A DNA stretch of 64,000 nucleotides from Rhopalosiphum padi (taxonomy: Eukaryota > Arthropoda > Insecta > Hemiptera > Aphididae), in the NCBI RefSeq assembly GCF_020882245.1, contig NC_083598.1, forward strand, positions 68,485,858 to 68,549,857, in the 5' to 3' direction. Positions 42,901 to 54,900 of this stretch are shown here, one piece after another. Every line of letters begins with the position of its first letter. Position 1 is the first letter of the stretch. Below the pieces are notes generated by a model that worked only from the letters and a program-made list of their open reading frames with translations, was not told the DNA's origin and did not search any database. Made by a program: the position numbers and the translations under genes.

Positions 42901-45900
42901 TGAATATTTTAAACTAAACCAATACAAAATATATCTTAGATTTCAGAAATTTAATATTCTCTAATACAAAACTATCGTCAAAGACAAACCTAATACGAAA
43001 TCAACCCTGTATGTGTCTATCTAGTGTTAAGATGATGCAAACAAAATATTTCAAAAGTAAAAATACACTATAGTATAATACAATCATTTGTGTGTAAATA
43101 TATTTTAAGTCTATGAAATTATAATAATGATTTCCTATTTGAATAGTTGGCAGGTATTACGCATAATGACGAACGCGTGAAGAAAGTGCATGCAGACGCC
43201 CAAAAAAGACAATCTATAAAATGTAAAATTATATTATTAGTATTATCACACTCGTTTTCAAATTACGAATGATCATCGTTTGAATGACTCGCGAAGGCGC
43301 GTCACAATATTGTATTGAAATAATGAATAAAAACAGAAAATTACCATAAAATAATGGACATCGAGCGAGTCGTCCACCGATGATCGACTACGTGTATTAC
43401 ACCACACACGCATTTCAATGTTATTAGGTGTTACTTCATAGCGCACGTGCTCACGAGGGACGAATAGTTCAAAGAATACGGCTGAAATGCTGTCCGCACG
43501 CACACATTGTAATATATATAAGACGCGTCGTGGCGGAACGGTGAAAACCTCGTGAAGTCGTGACCTTTTCATAATATTATACCGTGAATTATATTATATT
43601 GTTATTATTATACAACATTATACAGGGTGATTCACCTGCAAGCATGTTCAACCTAACTTTTTCATTTTATAACAGAAAGTTTGAAATTTATTGACAGAAG
43701 ATTGTGTCTCCATACCTCGAGCCTTTACACACAAAATCTCAAGAATTTGGAAAATGTAAAATGTCTTTAAGACTTAAATATAATTAATAATTCGAACAAT
43801 TAGATTTTGAACAACTGCATTATTGAAGAAGAAAAGGGGATAGCATGCTCGGCGAATCATCATATTGCGATATTACGCCGGCCCGGACAAACTGTGTACA
43901 AAATATATTATCACGGTCTCTGATACTTATAATTACCGCCATGTGTGTACGCAGGTACGGCAGGCCTCGGGAAATTGAAAGTACACACAATAGTCTAATC
44001 AAATGAAAATGTTTGCCGTAATTTGATTATACGGCGCGCGTGATCATATTACGTTATATAATTATATATACGAACCTATGCGCGTTTTTCACCTCTCCGG
44101 TTTTTATCCCGCGAAATACGCTCGTCTTGTCCGAACCGCCATTACCTACCTACTATATATACTACACACCCCCGCATGCTTTTGCCGTTTTTCATTTAGG
44201 TTTTAATTGTAATAATATTATACATCACGCGCGCGATTCTCGTTTTACAGCCGCCGCGCGCACGTGTTGTGAATTAAAACGCCGTTCAAAAATCGTTAAA
44301 AACTCATGAGGACAGTTTGTGGAAAATTGTTAAATTCTTGAGTGGCAAAAAAATCTTCGTGAAACTGTGTGCTGTTTTTCTTTTTTTTTTTAAGTTACAT
44401 AATATTATTATCATACGAATACGATTATCGTGGTCGCACGCGTTAAGTATTCAACGCACATTTGGTATATAGGCGATCACTCATGCACACCTGTATATGA
44501 GATGGCGCGGTGTCTGCGCCCAATATAATACGATATTCCACGCATGTGAAATATGCATATTATAATAACATAACATTTTATTTTGTATGTATTAAGTTTT
44601 TCAATTCCGTCCCGGGGCTAGACGTTTTACATTCATGCGCAATGTGAATAATAATTAATAACCCTGAGGACGCTTTCTCAGCACAGGCATCAGGATTTGT
44701 TACGATTGAATATTATCTTTTTGTATACAAAAACGTTACATTTCGAAAACAGTTTGTACAGAAATTGTATGAATTATCTTTCGATAGTATACATTTTTTT
44801 CTTATAGGTACCGGACAAAACAGGCATACCGTTTAATTTTAAAATAGCGAATAAAACGATTAATCAAATTCGTGATAGGTTCTAGACAATTATTATACTC
44901 ATATATTATAAAAAAAGTATAATATTATTCCTGTCAAATGAAAAATATATATCTATGCGTAACTTGCTGTAAATTAAACTAGCAAGCAAAGCGGTAAGTA
45001 CAGAAATTGTCGTTACATGTTGCCGATCATTCCAAATAAAAGTAAAAGTTAAAATACAATAAAAGCACTATTCACATTTTGAAAGCTGTGAAACATTAAA
45101 TGACAGTTATTTGATTTTGTTTTTTTTTATTATTAAACACTATAGCTTCGACAACAGAGACCATCGGCTTTACATAATATTACTTATATTTTATAAAATT
45201 TGACTAGCAATTTGGTAAATATAAAATGGAGATCTTATCACTAATAAACTATTGGATTTGTCTGTGTTAAATGTATTGCTCTGTTCAGATATTTGATTTA
45301 TTTATGCAAAACTCGTCGAATTATGTAATATTGTAATTCAATTTGTATCCTAGTAAAAATGTGTACCTCAGACATTGTCATCATATCACAGACTTAACAT
45401 ATATTTTCAATAGAATTAACTTAAATATAGATAATTTTAGTACATTAATGACGTACTAAAACTGTAAGTACCTACATAATATATAATATATATTTAATGC
45501 ATAAATTTCATAATATGCATTTTAACAGAATATACTTGATATTTGATCGGACTTACTCTACAATTACGTAATTATTTAAATGTATATGTATGTATGTAAT
45601 GTACATATATATATATAAATTTAATTTTTCTAGTGGTGTTCTTGTGTGAAACGCTATAATGATTTCTAAGTTCAATTAGGATATAATGTATGTATTATTA
45701 TAATATTATGTAAGTAAATGAAGTAAATACTTTACGTTTATTAGTATCTTTTTTGTCTAATATATATATATTAATACAAAATACAACGACACAAGTGAAC
45801 GTCCAAAAGTAAACACCAATATAATAATAACTAAATTCTATTACATCTTCACACTGAAGTCGAAATTTAAAAAATACATTGAATGTTATGAATACCGAAA

Positions 45901-48900
45901 AATGTTTTAATTTGTAGAATATAAAATTATGAATGAACGTTCAATGTTTTTTTTTTTATTAATAGTTTAATGAGTATTTGTATTGAAGATGTATGTTTAC
46001 GTGATATTAAGATCTCCAAGGACAAATGTATTAATTAAAAATATTCAGCGAGCCTAATAACATTGATATACACATAATAATATTGTTATTTGTTTTATTA
46101 TATATTATGTACGATTGATTGCCACGAGTAGAGGGACACATATGGAAGTTCAAAAAACAAAATATTTCTAATTGGTCATTGTTATAATAGATAGAAAACA
46201 ACACATCGTTGTATAATAATACATACTCGATCGATAATCATAACCGTAGTAGAGATAGCTAAGTAATAGTAATAAAATTAATATAAACATTATGCATCGG
46301 GAATTGTGTACGGTGAAATTGGGTTAAAGTGTATCGGAAAAAATAACCAAACTGATTTCGACGTTTATTATGAAAGTTAATGATGTTGTGTAGGAGTTAA
46401 TTAGGGAAACACAAAGATATAAATGTATACAAACTGTAATAGTAAATAACACTAAAACGATTTATATTCGATGTTTAATAAAAAAAATAAAATTAATGAA
46501 ATAAGGACAAGCTAATAGCCGATAAGTGTTATCAGAGTTCAAATTGGTTCCCATTTTTATCAATCGATGAAATTTACCTGTAATACACGCCGTATGCTAT
46601 AAAAATATGTTAACGATTTTATGTAAAAGCAGAGCTGGGAATCCGGTAGATTCTGAAACATATTGATGCGCATTTACCATTAAGACATTATAATAGGTTC
46701 CTACATACAATTAATACATTTAATTCTAAGTTTAAAAATTTTATTAAACACGTTAAGAATTAGAAAGCTTCCAGTAAATTTCATATCGTTTGTTATTAAG
46801 CAAGTTACAATTATAGGTACATATAATTTTGTAGTGACGACCACTAAGTCTATATTGTAGTTTTCGCACAAAAACCCGTTAAGATTTGATTAGATGGAAA
46901 ATAAAGTTTACATCATACTTAAGAACAAAGTCAAGATTCCGGTCCGAGTGTTGGGGACTTTTAGGGTTTATTGCCCGTTACTAGGTAGTAGTTTAACACC
47001 TCCATAATGCGTTATGCATTTACTGGTAACTGCTGCGGGGTTCTATAAGGTGGCTTCGTGGGTTATAAACCATTACGAGACCCAAACAGCACCGTATATC
47101 AGTAAGTATATGCTTCTCAATACACTCCTCGACAACCATAATGAACACGTAACCCTGCAAACTCCGGAAATAATTTGTCCAACCGCATAAACAGCTTAAA
47201 ATTGGCAATGTCTGCTGTGATACACAGCATACGTAACTTATACCGTACCTACCTATAATACGTATAAAGTAATATAATAATATTTTTATGTTTACCGCTA
47301 TATTTTTATTTCTAAAATATTTTATATTATGTTAACTTTTCATACCGTAGCATATTATAATATCTACATATTCCAATATTCCACAATATATTTATAATAC
47401 TTAACCTTTTATAATATTCCTCATATTTACATATCATTTATGTAAACAAAAAACACTTTTCATTGTTTAAAAAAATAGTATAACTGAATTAGACAGAATG
47501 GATTTTTTTAAGAAGACACAAAAAACTAACAAAATTATGTATTCCAAACATGTTTAATAATCGAGAATTAATTTTGTATTGAAACATTGACGATTAAAAA
47601 TGCGGTAAAATACCTTTTTTATTTCATACATTACAAAGTACTGCACTGGTTATAGTTAATAAAAAATATGCACCAGGCACCACATACACGTCGTATTATG
47701 TACCTAGATTAGTATTTCATTGCTTTTATTACTTTTTCGACTATCTTTTTCACTGTGTTGATAAAAATGAAAGTATAGTTTTTAGATATATCCCAAAGTT
47801 TTATTTTATTATACCTAGGTCCATTGGCGCGGCCCATTAATAGATGTGATATTGGATACCGGTATAATATAAAATATTGAAGTCACTGCAGAATACAAAG
47901 GTTAAATTAAAACAAGTAGCAAAATAGCAAATAGGTATACGCATATTTGATAAGTAACTATAACAGACTTTTATGAATGAATTGTGAGATAATTTACTAT
48001 TGCTTATAAAATAGAATATGTTTTTCAGTAACATGTTATAAATTATAATATCATACTATTTTCATTTGTTATAGTTTTAATAAGATATTATAAATCAATT
48101 TAGTGAGTGATGAGTATAATATATAAACAACTTTATACATTTTAAATGAATACAGTTTTTCTTTATTTAAAAAGAAAAGTCCTATAAATCTAAAAGTTCT
48201 TCTGATGTTAAAATATTGTCATCTTTCACTTTGCTCAAAATCCAATTTATAATTTAAAATATTTTTTGGGAGTAACAAAATAAACTGAAAATATTTTATG
48301 CACTATCTATAAGTAGATACTTACATCAAACGCACCATGTTAGAATATTTTAATACAAAATATTATTTATTTGTTTTTAATGATTTTATATTATCTTGGT
48401 GGAAATCAAAAAAAACGGTGAAGATAAGTATAGTATCACACCAATAGATTATAGGTAACATTTTTGGATAACTAAGCTTTGCTAAATTTATTTTAGTTTT
48501 TGTTTAATCTATCTTATAATGCTAATTACTGTTGTATGTTGTCTTTGACCTATTGAGTAGAAAATAGTAACTTCTATTCGTATAATTTGTTAATTGTATG
48601 TATTATTAACCATCGTCACTTAGATATATGTCCTTGAATTACAGTGACATAATTACAGGATGATAATATATATATATATATGTATTGTATATAGACTATA
48701 GGATGTAGGTACTGCAATATATAATATTAAATAGTTTTAATTGTTTAGATTATGAGCAGAACAAAAATCTGTTTAATATTTGTGATTTTTTTTTTTTAGA
48801 AAATCTTTATTTTAAATTATAAATAGTAATTAATGTAATATACCTTATTATTATTGATTCCATATTTTAAAATACCCGCTACAGTTTTAATTGAAATGTA

Positions 48901-51900
48901 TTTAAATACTATAATGTATCAATATTATTATTGTAAATCTAAAACTAAATATTGAACAAATAGTTTTTTTTTCTGAAAATAATCGAAACCCATTTTGTCA
49001 CATCTACGAGATCATATGATGAATGATGATGTACTTATTTTATAGAAATCACATGGCACATATGTCATATTTTATTTTACTGACCAAATAAGTTGAAAAG
49101 TCCACCAATAGAAGTTTCATTAAGAGATTTAGCTGTACATATATATACATTATTTATTTAGATAAAAATTCTAAATGAGCATGAAAAAATGATGCCAAAC
49201 TACAGTAACATATTAACATATATTAATTAAATTATTAAAACAATATTTCTGTACATACAAGTAAAAACATAATAATATATAATATTTATTATTTAACATA
49301 AAATTGTTTGGAAATTTTCACCCACCTCAGCTTATGATTATAAAACACACACGCAAGACATCAAATATTTGACAAGGTATTAATTATATTTTATCGATTT
49401 TATGTATCTATTTACCTATATAGGCGCTAAAAGATAGGCATAAAATTACCATAAGATCCGTGAACGCTTCGTTCAAAAATCACCTTGTTTATTTGTACTT
49501 ATCGAGATTGCGTCAGTGAAATATATAGCAAAGCCTCGACAAAACAGATAAAAACTGTCTGCATATTATGCTAAAAAGAATGAATACGTTTATCGGCTGC
49601 CCAACGTGGGATTAGACATGAAATATATGCGGTTAAATAAACATTTCTTTATTCCTTTTTATTTATTTTTTAACCTCCCTGAAGATATAAATCGGTCTCT
49701 TTTTTATGTATAGGTAGGTACTAAAAAACAACACAATATATATATATATATATATATTCTAACAATAGGTACCGAAAAAGTCATAAATTGTGGTTTAATT
49801 GTTCTAAGAACCGGGGTCGGTGAGAAACAAAACAAAACAAAACAAAAAAGGAAATTGTTGTTTTTTATAGAACTGGCAGAAATAAAGTACCAACATTTAT
49901 AATACATATAAATTTAATTTAACGTAAAGTGTTGTCATATTGACTAGGTTGTACACGATTACAAACGATTATATCATTGTGACTCGAGAGGTACTTCTTT
50001 CCACAAGTTACTTCGAGGGGCCTTTATGACTACAAGGTATAATATAATATAATCCAATGGCTAGTCGACCCTTTTGAATGGACGCCAATATCAACGATCA
50101 ATGGAGATTCGGAATATTTTTAAATCGTAGCCATTTAAGTGCCGCGCTGGGTAAACGTTCGTGCCTAGCCGATACAAAAATATTCAAATTTTGAATAATA
50201 TACAATATATATATATACCATATGTCTATGTGATATCCTTACGTTATAGAAGATATAAAAATAAAACGTTTTAAGACAATATATAGAATATATATACGTA
50301 TATTTATGTATACATACCGATGACGTATTCTAAACTTTTTCAGAAAACTAATAATTCAAAACTCAACTTTTACCATATGGATATTCAAAAAAGTCTTACA
50401 AATGCAACTTACAAATACATTTTTAGCACTTCGATTTATATTTTTGATAGAAATAAAAAAATATGCGAATCTCGCAGTTTTATAAATTACATGTCAACAA
50501 CCAGTTACATAAGTCAAAACCATCAAAGAAATAATGAATATGATATGCTAATGTATGGAAAAAAGTATATTATATAGTTGTTCATTTGAAATTACATAAA
50601 TATTAATTTAAAACAAAAAAAAACTTTTCATATATTGTAAAGTCCTTATTAGATATTCAAATTTAAAATTCAAAGGATTTTGAATGCCCGTTTTGAATGC
50701 TAAAACTTTTTATTCCTATATTAAGTTAAACAAGAAATGTATATTATATGATAAACAATAATATTATATACTATAATATTAGACATTAAATATTCGGAGT
50801 TTCATCAAATTATCTAATTTGATTTATGGTCATATTATAAGACAAAATAATTAGACATAATTAAAGAACAAATTAATAAATAAATTAGTAGTTATTTAAG
50901 AATAAACTAATGAAAAAATATAAAGTACAATTTAAGTGCAGTAAAATTGCTGGGATTTAATTAAGTGTTTTCAATAGAAAGTAGACGTAAGAAAAATTTA
51001 AAATTAAGGAATTTTGTTACATAAATTAAATTCTGGTGAACTTGATATTCCAATGCTAAAACTATGTGAATAAAAGAAATACGTTCTAATAATATAGTAT
51101 ATACCTACTACATTTTAAGCATAATTTAGTCATCTGTGGATATTAAGTGTTAAGAACCACGGAACAGTATACATTTCAAAACAAATCTTTATAACTTTAT
51201 TGTATGTTCAACAAGATAACAATATTTTTGAAATAATAATAATATTATGTTACTTTGGTTTGAGGTATACGGAATTATTGTTATCATAATGTGTAGGTAC
51301 ATATTAAACATATAGTGAACGCTCGTATACATGTCCAGTTAAATAAAGTAAAAACGATTAGTGATACGTATTTAATATTTTAATTAAAGTTTATAATGTT
51401 AAAATGTGTTTATAGTTTGCAGAAAACTTCAATTTCATATACTATTATGATATAACTATCGCATAATCATTTTCAAAATGTCAAAACGAGACAGATGTCT
51501 ACGGCATAAATACAAAGTGAAGGGTGTTAAGCAATTAGACACACGGATTAACACGTCGTTAATAGCCAAACAATTTCACACGTACATGGGTCCGTACTAC
51601 AGAGGATTTAATTATTCATCAGCGGAAAACTAGAGGCGTCAGATCTTCTCGTTTTAGAAGGAATGCCTCATTAAACCCACACCTTTTCACATTATTTGAT
51701 TTCTTGAAGATAATACGTACAAAAATGAATGAATAGTCAATCGTTAATTGACGAGATTTTATTCCTATCCCCGTGAATTATTTTTATTATATAAGTCATT
51801 ATTCATATTATCATTGATTATACATTATAATAATATATAATTAATGATATTATGTACCAAATACAAATTAATTCGGTCAATAATGTCATCTCAAGAACAA

Positions 51901-54900
51901 GAAAAATGTATTAAAAAGACAATATTTGATATTTTTAGGAACATTATATAAAATATTTACGTCTTACATATTATTGTACGCTCGGTTAAATGGGTAACCT
52001 TGATAGTTATAGCTATCAATGATAATAATATTGATAATCATATAATATTATTACATCGATACGATCGAGTAGTCAGAGTAGAGACTAATAGGTAATTGGC
52101 AACACAAATAGCACATAATTTGGATTTATAGTAGGAAAAACTGTAGACTGGTGGAGAAGTGGTGAGATAGTATGATAAATATTCAGATTAATGTAATATT
52201 TTTCAGAATGCAATTTTTTTGTCGTTGACGTTGATTATATAATAATCTTATAATGATAATTACATTTTTAAATTTCTAACGACAACGATTAAAGTATAAA
52301 ACATTATAATAATTAATGTGTAAGTAATTAATGTAGGTAATTTTGATCATCAAGATCCAAACAACGCAATTATCAAATATCAAGTGTATATGCGGAATAG
52401 AATCAAAATAATGTAGGTAATTGAAAAACACAACCAGATGAAAATTATGACAATATAATAAGTTAATTTAAATATATATATATATATATATATATTGTAT
52501 ATTTATAACCATATATTTTTTTAAATTTAATAATTTCTTATTTATTAGTTTATTACTTACCACGGTTATTTTTTTCAAAACATGTTATAGGGGGAAAAAC
52601 TCGACTTGACTTTGCTTTGAATTCAAGGTCGTTTACTACTAACTTTTCCTTTATTAGATTGTTCAATTTAAAATAAAATTGATTACTTATGTTCAAAACC
52701 ACTGTTGATATTTCCTTTAGTTGTACATTATATTGTAGTGTACATAATATTTTACCGGACATTTAACTTATATTTCTCGTTTGGAATTTCGTAAGACCGC
52801 CAAATTTGTTCAAAAACATGTACCTAATAACTATAGTTAGTAAAATATTTACGTACCTACAGATACAATATTATTAAAACAGTAATGTAGGTACTATAGT
52901 CTATAACTGGTCAGGGAATATTAGTTCACCTTATCTGCGGTATAGAAATAAATAAAACCAAAAATCAAATTACTTGATTAATTATTAATACCATAAATAA
53001 TAATAATAATAATATAATTTATGAGAAGTTGAAGGTGTACCTAATTTCTTACCTCACCTTACCTTAAACACGGAAATTCGTCTTCGTACGTACATATTTT
53101 ATTGGTACCTACTACATACTAAATTTTATAATAAGTAGAGCGGATGAAAAAAACAATAATAAATCCCAGTTATGTTGTTATACATATAATGAGATTTAAT
53201 ATTATCATTTTATTATCGATTAGATTCGATTAAAGGTTTCGGGGGTACTGGTCAAATCGTTTCCGATGAGTGTTAGGGCGATGATGATGACGCGACCTCA
53301 ACCAGATAAGTACCTCAAACTATATGTCTATATTGTAATATAAGATTTAGTAGTCATAACGGCTAGAGCCCAGCTGTGTAAAAATTGATAAATAAACATA
53401 ATATGATAATAATACATGTTATAATAATATTATTGTATAAAATCTATGTGGACTGGCGTGCATACGGAGTGATTTACAAAAACCTATCCATTTCTTTCTA
53501 TTATTAGTAGAATAATCTTCCAAATGTTTGTAACCCTCGTAAGATGGGGTGATTAGGCGGTGGGGCCGAGCAAAAGTATAGTAATATTCAATATTATAAT
53601 ATAACGATTACTTTGCGCAACGCTCTGTAGTCTGTACAACGGACCAGTGTATCATGTTTATATGTTTTATATGAAAAAAACAAATATATTATTTTCGTCA
53701 GATTTCTGTGCGGTAGATATGATAACATAAATTATATTTTAATATACAATATTAATTGTATTATTTTCATTTAAATTATTGCTAAACAGAGTAGGTCCGT
53801 ATAAATATCTCCTGGCAGAGTGGCAGCAGCTGCCGCCGGTAACGCGGGTTTTGTATACGTACGCACAAGCCACAAACTACATCGTCGTTGCCGTCGTCAT
53901 ACTCGCACACTCACACATACGCGCGGCCGATTCAACATCACGCCATATCACATGACCCATTGCTGACCAATCAGCGATCACGTGCGTAGCGCCGTCGTCA
54001 TCGTTGCCGGTTTTGGGTCGTCGTACGCCGTCGCGGCAACCGCTGTGTCGCATTGTTGACGTACAATAATAATATAACATAATAGTAGTATAATATAATA
54101 AGTATTAACTAATAAACAATGATAATAAAACACACCTGTACCGCGGCGGCGCTCGCGAACGGTAATCGGTTTAATACGTATCATCATCATCATAGGTTTT
54201 ACTGCAGGTAAAAAGTATATAATATTATTATTAAGATTATCGTGCGTCGGGAACCGGAACGTCGGGAAACGTAGAGAAATTTACAAAATACGTATTTCTT
54301 TGCTGGGAATGTCGAATATATGTTATAATAGGCACATAAACAACGCATCATCCAAGACTCTCACAAACGATCTATACTCTATAGGTAAGATCTGTTTAAA
54401 AGGGTTTTTTAAACAATTTTAATTTTTGTTCGAGTATCATTTGTACCCGCGCACAATGCAATAACGTAAGTAAGTATAACTTCTTTCGATGATTATTATT
54501 ATTCGTTCGATTATTTTTTACAGACAGTTAATTTTGATAAGAGGTATACCTATAACCACAAACCAACACACGAATCGCAACTTCTCGTAGCATATGAATG
54601 ATAGTCGTTTATCAATTGTTTAATAAAAAACTAGAATACACCTATATGACTTAACGAAGTTTTTAAATTCCCTTTCCACCTATTGCAATAATAATTTTAG
54701 TCATATTTAAAGTTAAAACGTATACAATACTCGTATAATATATTATACTAATCTTAGCTATACGTGTATGACTGAAGTAAATAAATCGTGCGTAATAAAC
54801 AAGAGTGCTAAGACTCCCCAGTCCCCAATATAAGACAGCTACAGGCCTACAGTAAGCATTGTTTTGACGGTCGTTATACAACCAGATCAGTTTATAATGT

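Noticed and set aside
43273..43572. 99-codon minus-strand frame starting ATG, with a TATATATAT run near its start
   Set aside because: No motif recognised, and the region is locally GC-rich. Not supported as a gene without transcript evidence.
46930..47230. High-complexity patch considered as tRNA or SINE
   Set aside because: No A/B-box pair or cloverleaf could be drawn, and no flanking duplication or A-tail.
50320..50577. 85-codon plus-strand ATG frame
   Set aside because: Composition (Asn, Lys, Tyr, Ser, Ile) is what AT-rich DNA yields by chance; no homology recognised.
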